From NCBI GenBank assembly GCA_945874195.1, contig CAMCFW010000133.1, positions 1-6,353 of the forward strand: a stretch of DNA of 6,353 bases, read 5' to 3'. This DNA comes from Chryseobacterium gleum. Lineage in GTDB: Bacteria > Bacteroidota > Bacteroidia > UBA10329. Below, piece by piece: positions 1 to 6,100 of the stretch. The stretch's first letter is position 1. Each line of letters starts with the position of its first letter. Below the pieces are notes generated by a model, which was not told the origin of the DNA, searched no databases, and saw only the letters and a program-made list of their open reading frames with translations. The translations under genes were made by a program, and so were the position numbers.

Positions 1-1
1 C

Positions 2-167
2 AGAATGGCTGTGAGACAGACACTTGCGTCCATTTCAACAGACGAACTTCCCGATCAACGTGTTCGGAAAGGAAATGACAACCGAGTGGTTTCTGCTACA
101 CCTGCTTTCTCATGCCAGTTACCATTTGGGGCAGATAAATTACCATAGGCGCGCAATCGTTGTTTGA
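2..167 (+). pseudogene. DinB-like protein, C-terminal fragment with apparent frameshift
   Basis: The reading frame that ends at the TGA at 165-167 gives FPINVFGKEM, then HLLSHASYHLGQINYHRR. This is the typical C-terminal helix of the DinB / YfiT-like four-helix fold, whose histidines bind a metal and which often ends in HxGQInYhRR in Bacteroidota. That frame is closed by a TGA at 12-14. The frame starting at position 2 instead reads RQTLASISTDEL, which is what these proteins usually carry just before the (F/Y)PI.VF segment. The two halves therefore seem to belong to one gene, with a shift of one base (modulo 3) around 44-50. It could be a true pseudogene, a sequencing error or an assembly-edge artefact. 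Members of this family are mostly uncharacterised (putative metal-dependent hydrolases or thiol transferases), so no substrate is assigned. Most of the gene lies left of the window. Confidence 0.6.
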
Positions 168-205
168 AATGCAACCTTCTGAAAACCAGTTTCGTTTCAG
201 AGGCC

Positions 206-544
206 ATGAAAAAGACAACAAGTAATTCGAAGTCCTACAATTGGGGCGATGGTTGCACGGCTTGGCAATTTGTCAATTCTCCAACCCTGAGCGTCATTCG
301 CGAAACAATGCCGCCCAAAACTTCCGAATCGTTGCACAAGCACAGCCGGTCTCAGCAGTTCTTTTTCATCATTTCTGGCGAAGCTGTGTTTGAGTTGAAT
401 GGAGAGCGCCACACCATCAAGGCCAATCAGGGCATGCATGTGAAGCCGATGGCTGTTCATCGCATCATAAACGCCACAGACGAAAATCTCGAACTCCTGA
501 TCATTTCAGAACCGCATTCGCACGCTGACAGGATCAATATCTGA
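206..544 (+). CDS. Small single-domain cupin protein
   Basis: This 112-residue protein is essentially one cupin_2 beta-barrel. Cupin motif 1 is visible as H44-K-H46 followed by QQFFFIISGEA (the usual glutamate position is occupied by glutamine, as in some cupin subfamilies). Motif 2 is visible around P81 with H85 and N89. H44, H46, H85 and possibly a glutamine would hold a metal ion. The end, SEPHSHADRI, resembles the 'iS.P....DR' tail common in mannose-6-phosphate-isomerase-like small cupins. There is no signal peptide, so it is probably cytoplasmic. I chose the ATG at 206 because the barrel begins soon after it; an in-frame TTG at 164 would add 14 residues and overlap the stop of the DinB-like frame. 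It lies 38 nt after that frame on the same strand, so the two may be co-transcribed. The substrate cannot be told from the sequence. Confidence 0.85.
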   Translation: MKKTTSNSKSYNWGDGCTAWQFVNSPTLSVIRETMPPKTSESLHKHSRSQQFFFIISGEAVFELNGERHTIKANQGMHVKPMAVHRIINATDENLELLIISEPHSHADRINI

Positions 545-826
545 GTTTCTTGGTAGCGTCATCTACTAAACCATTCAAATTTCTGTCATGAATCCGATCT
601 GACCTTGGCCTATATTCCAATGGCGTGGTTGGCCGGCAGATTGGCCACACGGAAGAGTTAGGCTGCCTATCAGTCTGAAGTGGAAATACACGCAAACGCT
701 TGTTGGGAAGTGGATATCAATTGACCGACCTCAATTCGTCAACTCATTGATTCCTTTAACTTGGCACCCATATTCGAGGACAGCCACCTTCGACATGAAC
801 CTAAAACACTGAAACAAACTCCTACA

Positions 827-1795
827 ATGAAAAAAATCTACTCAACATTCTTAATGATCATCACCGCTGGTGCTGTGCTTACCGCCAGCGCTCAGCAACA
901 GCCCAACAATCCAGGTTTCGAAAGCTGGGATGGCAATGGCGAACCAACCAATTGGAACAACATGACAACGGGAAACCTTTGCACTCTTTGTGGCCTCGGG
1001 TCATCGCTGCGTGTGTTTCAAGACAATGCAGACTACCATAGTGGCGCTGCGAGTGCTAGGGTAGAAGCAACATCAGCGGTTGGTAACTTGGTGAACGGGG
1101 CCATCACCACTGGAAAGGTGAATGCACCTTCAACCACACCATCGCAGGGCTACAATGCAACGGTAATGGCTGACCCAAACTTCAATTTTGCATTTACCGA
1201 TATGCCCGATTCGGTGGTTTTTTGGGCCAAGTATAACATCACCAACAACACCGATTCGGCCCGTTTCTCCATGGTGTTGCACGATGCCTACGACCTTCGC
1301 GACCCGCAGGATGCCAATTCAATTCCACACGTGGTGGCCACTGCCCGTAAGAACTTCCAAACGGGAGGGGTTTGGGCACGTATTTCTATTCCTGTAAGCT
1401 ACACCGGTCCAAGTTCAAATGGAATAGCCTATGCGCTGATGACCTTCACTTCCAACTATCAGGCTGGTGCTGGGGTTAGTTCCGCCAAGGTTTGGGTTGA
1501 TGACCTCGAATTCATCTACAATCCAGAAGAGCCCAATGCTATTCAGGAATTGGAAGAAACGGTTGCCGTATATCCGAATCCGAGCAACGATGGCCGTGTG
1601 AACATCTCACTTGGTTCTGAAGCGAAGAATGCCACAGCCACGGTTTACAACGCCATGGGACAGCAGGTGGGCATCTTCAATTTCTCGAACTCAAGTAACC
1701 TTCAACTGGATCTTGGTCAGCCTGCCGGACTCTATTTCGTCAATATCACCACCGCTGAAGGAAAGACAACAACGGTGCGTGTGATCAAAGGATAA
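827..1795 (+). CDS. Secreted PCMD-like protein with T9SS type A sorting domain
   Basis: This is a 322-residue exported protein. Residues 1-22 form a Sec signal peptide (KK, hydrophobic core, ASA before QQQ). Residues 23 to about 232 resemble the PCMD (putative carbohydrate metabolism) beta-sandwich: it opens with NPGFESWDGNGEPTNW, later has an IPVSYTGPS strand, and closes with VWVDDLEFIY (222-231), a common last strand of jelly-roll carbohydrate-binding modules. Residues 244-322 are a Por secretion C-terminal sorting domain: VYPNPSNDG, then VYNAMGQQV, LGQPAGLYFVNI and a final TTVRVIKG. In this family the tail directs passage through the type IX system and is usually removed at the cell surface. 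A CTLC pair (C52, C55) could form a disulfide or bind metal. The ATG at 827 is chosen because the signal peptide starts there; an upstream in-frame ATG at 761 would put 22 polar residues in front. A ligand is not evident; carbohydrate binding is inferred from the fold only. Confidence 0.88.
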   Translation: MKKIYSTFLMIITAGAVLTASAQQQPNNPGFESWDGNGEPTNWNNMTTGNLCTLCGLGSSLRVFQDNADYHSGAASARVEATSAVGNLVNGAITTGKVNAPSTTPSQGYNATVMADPNFNFAFTDMPDSVVFWAKYNITNNTDSARFSMVLHDAYDLRDPQDANSIPHVVATARKNFQTGGVWARISIPVSYTGPSSNGIAYALMTFTSNYQAGAGVSSAKVWVDDLEFIYNPEEPNAIQELEETVAVYPNPSNDGRVNISLGSEAKNATATVYNAMGQQVGIFNFSNSSNLQLDLGQPAGLYFVNITTAEGKTTTVRVIKG

Positions 1796-1817
1796 TATCA
1801 GAGGACACCACTAAAAT

Positions 1818-1863
1818 GAAGCCCCGTTCTGTTCCGATAGCTATCGGAACAGAACGGGGCTTC
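1818..1863. terminator. Perfect 46-nt palindrome, likely bidirectional terminator
   Basis: The left arm 1818-1840 (starting GAAGCCCCGTTCTGTT) is the exact reverse complement of the right arm 1841-1863, giving a 23-bp stem with no spacer. It sits 22 nt after the stop of the T9SS-protein gene and about 50 nt beyond the stop of the convergent htpG. Both outer sides are T-rich in the direction of transcription (CTTCTTTCATTT on the plus strand, CTTCATTTTAG on the minus strand), though neither is a clean U-tract. Position and strength suggest a shared terminator. The central 14 bp (1834-1847, CCGATAGCTATCGG) recur in the palindrome upstream of htpG. Confidence 0.75.
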
Positions 1864-1884
1864 TTTCATTTGGTTTGGCAACGT

Positions 1885-1907
1885 AGAGACGCATTGCATG
1901 CGTCTCT
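1885..1907. repeat. Short inverted repeat / hairpin just after htpG
   Basis: AGAGACGCAT (1885-1894) and ATGCGTCTCT (1898-1907) are exact reverse complements separated by TGC. The hairpin lies 5 nt beyond the htpG stop codon (minus strand), between htpG and the larger palindrome at 1818-1863. The sequence GTAGAGACGC...GCGTCTC resembles short palindromic repeats I have seen dispersed in Bacteroidota intergenic regions, but that family assignment is from memory and not tested. It has no U-tract next to it, so it is more likely a REP-like repeat or an RNA 3'-end stabiliser than a terminator on its own. Confidence 0.6.
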
Positions 1908-1912
1908 GAAGA

Positions 1913-3832
1913 TCAGATCATGTCCACACTTCGTTTGAGGAACTCACTCAGGTCCTTGCCTTTCAGCAGGCCTTGGCTCAATAAGGCTAGATCGCAAAGC
2001 TGTTTGGCCTTCTTATCCTTGTTCTCGCCTTTGCTGCGCAGTATTTCGCCCACTTTTGGGTGATTGGCATTCACAACCAGATTATACATCTCGAAACCGC
2101 CCATGCCGAACATGGCGCCTTGTCCGCTCAGTTTCTGCATGTCCATCATCCTGCGCATAAATTCGGGCTGCGTGATGGAAACCGGCATCTCGTTCTCGCT
2201 CAGGTTCTCGAACTGAACCGTGAAGGTCATCTTGCTGCCTTCGAGATTGGCCTGCGCTTCGAAAATAGGCTTCAGTTTCTCCTTTTCCTCATCGGTGAGT
2301 TTGCTGGGTGCTTCTTCCCCCTTGTTCACCAGTTTGTCGATGGTGTCGGCATCCACACGCGCAAAGGTGCTGTTCTCCAATTTCGACTCCAATTGGTTCA
2401 CAAAATGCGCATCGAAAGGGCCGTCCATCAGCAACACATCATAGCCTTTCTGGTTGGCAATGTCGATGTATGAATGCTGCACCACCGCATCGTTGGTGTA
2501 GAGATATACCAGTTTGTTGTCCTTGTCGGTTTGGGCAACAGCAATTTTTTCCTTGTATTCCTCCATGGTGAAATACTTGCCATCGGTGTTCTTGAACAGC
2601 CAGAACTTTGCAGCTCGTTCGTAGAACTTCTCATCGCTAAGCATACCGTATTGGATGAAGATTTTGATGTCGTCCCATTTGGTCTCGAAATCGGCACGGT
2701 CGTTCTTAAAGAGTTCGGCCAATTTGTCGGTCACCTTTTTGCTGATGTGGCTGCTGATCTTCTTCACATTGCCATCGCTCTGCAGGTAGCTTCGCGAAAC
2801 GTTCAAAGGAATATCGGGAGAGTCGAGCACACCATGCAAAAGCGTTAGGAACTCAGGAACAATGTTCTCCACATTATCGGTAATGAACACCTGATTGCTG
2901 TAGAGTTGAATCTTGTTCTTCTGAACCTGAATATTGTCTTTGATCTTAGGGAAATACAGGATGCCGGTCAGATTGAACGGAAAATCGACATTCAGGTGAA
3001 TGTTGAAAAGCGGTTCATCATAGGTTGATGGATAGAGTTCGCGGTAGAAGCTCTTGTAATCTTCCTCGCTTAATTCTGATGGTTGCTTGGTCCAGGCAGG
3101 ACTGGTGTTATTGACAATGTTGTCTTCGGTTATCTGCTCATCCTCACCGATCTTTTCGCCCTTATCATCGCGCTTGGCATATTCGGTTCGTGTCTTCGTG
3201 CCGAACTTGATGGTTACTGGAAGGAATTTGCAGTATTTATCGAGAATGGCCTGAATGCGTGCCTTCTCCAAAAACTCTTTGCTGTCGTCAGCAATGTGGA
3301 GGATGATGTCGGTGCCCCGCTCGGTGCGGTCGTGTTCAGAAAGCGTGTAGTTGGGGCTTCCATCGCACACCCAATGGGCGGCCTTCTTGCTTTTCACGTA
3401 GCTTTTGGTGATGATCTCAACCTGTTTGGCCACCATGAACGAGGAGTAGAAACCCAGACCGAAATGCCCAATGATGGCCTCTGCCTTGTCCTTGTACTTG
3501 TTCACGAATTCTTCTGCTCCAGAGAAAGCGATGTCGTTGATGTATCGGTTCACCTCTTCAGCACTCATACCGATGCCATTGTCCTTTATGGTGATGGTTC
3601 CAGCTTCTTTATCGAGCACAATCTCTACACGAAGCTCGCCTAGGTCGCCTTTGAATTTGTCGATGCCGCTGAGGGTCTTGAGTTTCTGCGTGGCATCGGT
3701 TGCATTGGCCACCAGTTCGCGAAGAAATATCTCGTGGTCTGAGTAGAGGAATTTCTTGATGATGGGGAAAATGTTCTCCGTAGAAACATTGATGGTACCC
3801 TTCTGTGTCTTGTCTGCTGTGTCTGTTGCCAT
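1913..3832 (-). CDS. htpG: Molecular chaperone HtpG (bacterial Hsp90)
   Basis: This 639-residue protein is a complete bacterial Hsp90, an ATP-driven homodimeric chaperone of the cytoplasm that remodels client proteins with the DnaK system. The N-terminal GHKL ATPase domain shows RELVANATDA (E39, the catalytic general base, and N43 for Mg-ATP), KDNGIGM (D84, adenine contact), GHFGLGFYSSFMVA (from 122, the glycine-rich ATP lid) and RGTDIILHI (172-180). The middle domain carries NVSRSYLQ (344-351), in which R347 is the arginine that reaches the ATP gamma-phosphate. The C-terminal dimerisation domain is present and the protein ends in KRSVDMI. Length is close to the 610-640 residues usual for the family, and no key residue is missing. 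The start at 3832 lies in an A-rich leader without a Shine-Dalgarno site, typical of Bacteroidota. It is transcribed alone, convergent with the T9SS-protein gene and divergent from the lipoprotein gene. I see no CIRCE element or recognisable heat-shock promoter upstream. Confidence 0.98.
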   Translation of the reverse strand: MATDTADKTQKGTINVSTENIFPIIKKFLYSDHEIFLRELVANATDATQKLKTLSGIDKFKGDLGELRVEIVLDKEAGTITIKDNGIGMSAEEVNRYINDIAFSGAEEFVNKYKDKAEAIIGHFGLGFYSSFMVAKQVEIITKSYVKSKKAAHWVCDGSPNYTLSEHDRTERGTDIILHIADDSKEFLEKARIQAILDKYCKFLPVTIKFGTKTRTEYAKRDDKGEKIGEDEQITEDNIVNNTSPAWTKQPSELSEEDYKSFYRELYPSTYDEPLFNIHLNVDFPFNLTGILYFPKIKDNIQVQKNKIQLYSNQVFITDNVENIVPEFLTLLHGVLDSPDIPLNVSRSYLQSDGNVKKISSHISKKVTDKLAELFKNDRADFETKWDDIKIFIQYGMLSDEKFYERAAKFWLFKNTDGKYFTMEEYKEKIAVAQTDKDNKLVYLYTNDAVVQHSYIDIANQKGYDVLLMDGPFDAHFVNQLESKLENSTFARVDADTIDKLVNKGEEAPSKLTDEEKEKLKPIFEAQANLEGSKMTFTVQFENLSENEMPVSITQPEFMRRMMDMQKLSGQGAMFGMGGFEMYNLVVNANHPKVGEILRSKGENKDKKAKQLCDLALLSQGLLKGKDLSEFLKRSVDMI

Positions 3833-3836
3833 TCTT

Positions 3837-3857
3837 TTTAGCGTTTAGCTTTTAGGT
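3837..3857. repeat. Three degenerate tandem heptamers in the htpG leader
   Basis: TTTAGCG, TTTAGCT and TTTAGGT follow one another without a gap. Read on the minus strand they give ACCTAAA AGCTAAA CGCTAAA ending 4 nt before the htpG start codon, so they form the A-rich translation-initiation region. The array touches the palindrome at 3857-3894. It may be simple low-complexity leader sequence, but the seven-base period is regular. Confidence 0.5.
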
Positions 3858-3894
3858 CCCGATAACTCCCGATAGCTATCGGGAGTTATCGGGA
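3857..3894. repeat. Perfect 38-nt palindrome upstream of htpG
   Basis: The arms 3857-3875 (TCCCGATAACTCCCGATAG) and 3876-3894 are exact reverse complements, a 19-bp stem with no spacer. Each arm contains the unit TCCCGATA twice (TCCCGATAAC then TCCCGATAG), so it is a nested inverted repeat. The central 14 bp, CCGATAGCTATCGG (3869-3882), are identical to the centre of the palindrome at 1818-1863. The element is flanked by TTAGCTTTT at 3845-3853 and again at 3901-3909, which could be a 9-bp target duplication. It begins 24 nt upstream of the htpG start codon, so it probably lies in the 5' leader or core promoter of htpG, where an RNA hairpin could affect expression. It could be a REP-like element, a regulatory hairpin, or a terminator for transcripts coming from the right; there is no strong U-tract. 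Confidence 0.8.
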
Positions 3895-3897
3895 TGG

Positions 3898-4032
3898 GTG
3901 TTAGCTTTTGTTCGCGGTGGTGTTGTCAATCGCTATGCCAGTGGACGAAACCTGAATAGATGGCAGTTCTTCGAACAAATGGGGCAGGAGCGGGGTGACA
4001 GGATTGCAGATGCGATGGAATTGACCAGCTAA
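3898..4032 (+). CDS. Short open frame, possible small protein or gene remnant
   Basis: The frame is open from 3856 to the TAA at 4030-4032. With a GTG start at 3898 it would encode 44 residues: hydrophobic at first (LAFVRGGVVNRY), then charged and helix-like (RWQFFEQMGQERGD, ending IADAMELTS). The composition, with paired aromatic residues and balanced charge, looks more protein-like than most random frames, but there is no ATG near the start, no visible ribosome binding site, and the frame runs back into the palindrome. I do not recognise a family. It may be the eroded 3' end of a lost gene or a chance frame. It would end 118 nt before the lipoprotein gene. Confidence 0.2.
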   Translation: MLAFVRGGVVNRYASGRNLNRWQFFEQMGQERGDRIADAMELTS

Positions 4033-4089
4033 AGTTCATGGCGAACTCCTTTTGCAGCGGAGCTCTTGCCTAACGGTAGTTGTGAACAA

Positions 4090-4123
4090 TTTGTGGAGTT
4101 GTTATTATTTGATGTTAGATTTG
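4090..4123 (+). promoter_or_regulatory. Bacteroidota-type promoter for the lipoprotein gene
   Basis: TTTG at 4090-4093 and TAGATTTG at 4116-4123 match the -33 (TTTG/TTG) and -7 (TAnnTTTG) elements of the primary sigma factor of Bacteroidota. The -7 element is an exact match. The spacer is 22 nt, a little longer than the usual 19-21. Transcription would start near 4128-4131, leaving a leader of about 20 nt before the ATG at 4151. This supports 4151 as the true start and rules out an upstream in-frame ATG at 4052, which would lie before the promoter. The rest of the 318-nt region between htpG and this gene holds the palindrome, the heptamers and the doubtful short frame; I see no other signal in it. 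Confidence 0.6.
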
Positions 4124-4150
4124 ATCCCAATCAATAGCCCCCTAAACAAA

Positions 4151-5035
4151 ATGAAAAAATTAATGACAATGTGCTTTGCGCTGGTCGTTCTGGCAAGCGC
4201 CTGCAAAAAGAAGAATGATGCAGACCCGGTTGAAGCCCTTAATGCAGGACTAAGCCTCCCGGCCGGTTCCTACACGGTGGATCCAGACACCATGGAAATT
4301 GACCCCACAGTAACCATCAGTCCTGGTTCTGGAGGAACCATGCCCATCAACACAGGCAATTCGAACGGACAGATCACCTTTTCGGCACCGAACGGCAATG
4401 TGGTGGCAGGCGGAATGCGTTTCGGAACATCGGGTCCTGTCAATGTGGTGCCTGTATCGGGCGCTTTAGGACAGACCGCGGGTACATTGAATCTTCCTTT
4501 TGCGGTAAGCGCCAGCACATGTGCCGATCTGGCCAGTGTTTGCCACGACATCAAGTGTTACGAGTTTGCTGTGACTGCCGATGGCAAGATATCGCAAGCC
4601 AATATCAGAGATGTGGCGCTTATGTGCGGTGGTTGCGATGAGCCGAGCTGCGCTTCACTTATTTCTCCGCCTTGCCCACCAGCGCCCTGTTCCGGAACCT
4701 ACAATTTCCCGCTCGGCACCGGCTCTGGAATCTGTAGTTGCAGCGGAAGTACGGTCAGCGTCATCAACCCCAACGGATGGGCAGTAGTAGGCTCTAACGT
4801 ACCATCTGGGTCCACCACCTTCACCCCTGGCTATTATGATGGTAGCTGCACATCGTGCCCCGCCATGCAGATAACCAGTCCAGGTGGTGGTGATAGCTAC
4901 ATCGCTATTAGCGGTTCAGGTTCATGGTCGGGAACGGTCTATACCTTCAATTGCACCATGAAGTCTATTCCTGATTTTGTAAGTGGAACTGGCCCTACCT
5001 ACAGCCTGACGGGAACAGTGAATTGCAGCTATTGA
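4151..5035 (+). CDS. Cysteine-rich putative lipoprotein of unknown function
   Basis: This 294-residue protein begins with a lipoprotein signal (MKK, hydrophobic stretch, LASAC) with C18 as the lipidation site, followed by KKKND. The mature part is rich in Gly, Ser, Thr and Pro, with alternating-hydrophobic patterns that suggest an all-beta fold. It carries 14 further cysteines in clusters: C124, C131, C136; C159-GG-C162 and C167; C175, C180; C195-S-C197; C233-TS-C236; C268; C292. The even number suggests disulfides in the periplasm or at the outer-membrane surface; CxxC and CxC pairs could instead bind metal. The only stretch that looks like a conserved globular core is about 124-167 (HDIKCYEFAVTADGKIS, then NIRDVALMCGGC). 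The last 50 residues resemble two or three beta-strands ending NCSY. I do not recognise the family and assign no function. It has its own promoter and terminator, so it is likely monocistronic. Confidence 0.85.
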   Translation: MKKLMTMCFALVVLASACKKKNDADPVEALNAGLSLPAGSYTVDPDTMEIDPTVTISPGSGGTMPINTGNSNGQITFSAPNGNVVAGGMRFGTSGPVNVVPVSGALGQTAGTLNLPFAVSASTCADLASVCHDIKCYEFAVTADGKISQANIRDVALMCGGCDEPSCASLISPPCPPAPCSGTYNFPLGTGSGICSCSGSTVSVINPNGWAVVGSNVPSGSTTFTPGYYDGSCTSCPAMQITSPGGGDSYIAISGSGSWSGTVYTFNCTMKSIPDFVSGTGPTYSLTGTVNCSY

Positions 5036-5077
5036 GCCTAGTGGTCTTCCGACCCATCATCTGAAACACCTCGTATG

Positions 5078-5118
5078 AAAACCATTGATCGTGCTCCTTG
5101 CACGATCAGTGGTTTTTT
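5078..5118. terminator. Strong intrinsic terminator between convergent genes
   Basis: Arms 5078-5094 (AAAACCATTGATCGTGC) and 5100-5116 pair over 17 bp with one G-U wobble around a TCCTT loop. The run of six Ts at 5113-5118 makes it a textbook terminator for the lipoprotein gene, 42 nt past its stop. The A-run at the left foot gives a weaker U-tract on the minus strand, so it may also stop transcription from the methyltransferase gene, whose stop codon is at 5204-5206. Confidence 0.9.
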
Positions 5119-5203
5119 CAATTGTTCTGGACTCTGTCCCTTTAGTGTGAAACGAAAGATGGGTAGAGAATAACAGACGTGTCCGGAGAAGACCGATTCT
5201 CAC

Positions 5204-6100
5204 CTAGGTTGCGATCAATGGCATCACCTCGGCATGAACAAATCCGCAGATCCGGAATATGTAACGCTTGGCATTCTCTCCATGAAAATAACGCACTTTG
5301 AGCGAGTCGGCTGTCATGTGTTCCAATAGCTTGAATCCTCGTTCGGCTAAGAAGTTCTCGATCTTGTTCTCATCAATACCAAAGGTGTATTTCTCGGTGC
5401 CATGGCCGTTGAACGACTTTGTTTTGCGCACCAGCAACGCTTCGCTGGTCATGTTGGTGCCATCCAGTACCGAATTGAAAAGATAATCGAAATAGAGCGT
5501 GCTTCCGGCCGCTGCGTGTGTTGTCACATACTTTAACGTGGCGTCAACCGAAGCGGCATCAAGATACATGGTGACCCCTTCCCAGATGAAGAAGGTCCTG
5601 ATGGTCGGGTCGTAGCCGGCCTTGGTAAGTTCGGTGGCAAGGCCGTCCTTGTTGAAATCGATGGGAACGTACGTGAGATGATGTCGCTTGGGCAGATCCA
5701 TGTGCTTCAGTTTCTCGCGTTTAAATGCCTGTGTGGCCGGAAAATCAACCTCAAACACGTGCACATCTCTCAACTCCTCCATGCGAAAAGGACGCATATC
5801 GAGTCCTGCGCCTAAAATGACCACCTGTTGAGCCCCGTTGCCCACATTGCGTATTACCAGGTCGTCAATGTAGCGGGTTCGAGCGGCAATGCCAGCGGCC
5901 AATCCGGGACCCTTCTTTTCCAGATAGGCATATAGCAGTTTGGTTCCAAAACGGCTTTGTGCCACAAAGCGGAACTTGGAGCCGATTAGTTCTCGCGCAT
6001 AGGGATCGTAGCAGATGCGCACACCTTCGGGCTTTCGAGATTCCAACGCCCGCATGGAAGCGATGATCTCTGCACTGAAACTTGCTTTACCATCTTTCAT
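5204..6100 (-). CDS. Class I SAM-dependent methyltransferase, leucine carboxyl methyltransferase-like family
   Basis: The 298-residue protein matches the bacterial branch of the LCMT/PPM1-like family (putative methyltransferases of the TIGR00027 / COG3315 type). Visible features are: an N-terminal helix with SMRALES; RICYDPYARELI (28-39); the family signature RTRYIDD (74-80); SAM motif I VILGAGLDMRPFR (94-106); motif II FEVDFP (116-121), with an acidic residue expected to hold the SAM ribose; and FFIWEGVTMYL (170-180), with the conserved WEG. It should transfer a methyl group from SAM in the cytoplasm; targets are unknown for most bacterial members, some of which methylate natural-product carboxylates or hydroxyls. 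I chose the ATG at 6100 because the family usually begins shortly before the RALE helix. In-frame ATGs at 6124 and 6190 would add 8 and 30 residues that do not resemble the family. The neighbours give no hint about the substrate. Confidence 0.9.
   Translation of the reverse strand: MKDGKASFSAEIIASMRALESRKPEGVRICYDPYARELIGSKFRFVAQSRFGTKLLYAYLEKKGPGLAAGIAARTRYIDDLVIRNVGNGAQQVVILGAGLDMRPFRMEELRDVHVFEVDFPATQAFKREKLKHMDLPKRHHLTYVPIDFNKDGLATELTKAGYDPTIRTFFIWEGVTMYLDAASVDATLKYVTTHAAAGSTLYFDYLFNSVLDGTNMTSEALLVRKTKSFNGHGTEKYTFGIDENKIENFLAERGFKLLEHMTADSLKVRYFHGENAKRYIFRICGFVHAEVMPLIAT

Noticed and set aside
757..764. TAACTTGG as a -7 promoter element for the T9SS-protein gene
   Set aside because: It has one mismatch to TAnnTTTG and no TTTG at a suitable distance upstream, so it is too weak to annotate.
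603..812. Tryptophan-rich open frame of about 69 codons in the gap before the T9SS-protein gene
   Set aside because: It has no usable start codon before its last few residues, no family resemblance, and an odd composition. The stretch 545-826 otherwise shows no gene, RNA or repeat that I can support.
2060..3746. Several plus-strand open frames of 74-186 codons inside htpG
   Set aside because: They lie opposite a strongly conserved gene, have no family resemblance, and are explained by the codon use of htpG.
1818..3894. htpG as cargo of a transposon bounded by the two palindromes
   Set aside because: Only the 14-bp cores match, the arms differ, each site is itself a palindrome instead of one half of a terminal repeat, and there is no transposase.
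3833..4050. Heat-shock control element (CIRCE-type inverted repeat) upstream of htpG
   Set aside because: No TTAGCACTC-N9-GAGTGCTAA-like sequence is present. The palindrome found there is unrelated in sequence and shared with a terminator-like site elsewhere.
4270..4554. Minus-strand 94-codon frame opposite the lipoprotein gene
   Set aside because: It is antisense to a gene with a clear signal peptide, promoter and terminator, and has no independent support.
5166..5201. GAGAAT / ATTCTC as a terminator hairpin for the methyltransferase gene
   Set aside because: It has only a 6-bp stem, a loop of about 24 nt and no U-tract, and the strong hairpin at 5078-5118 is a better candidate.
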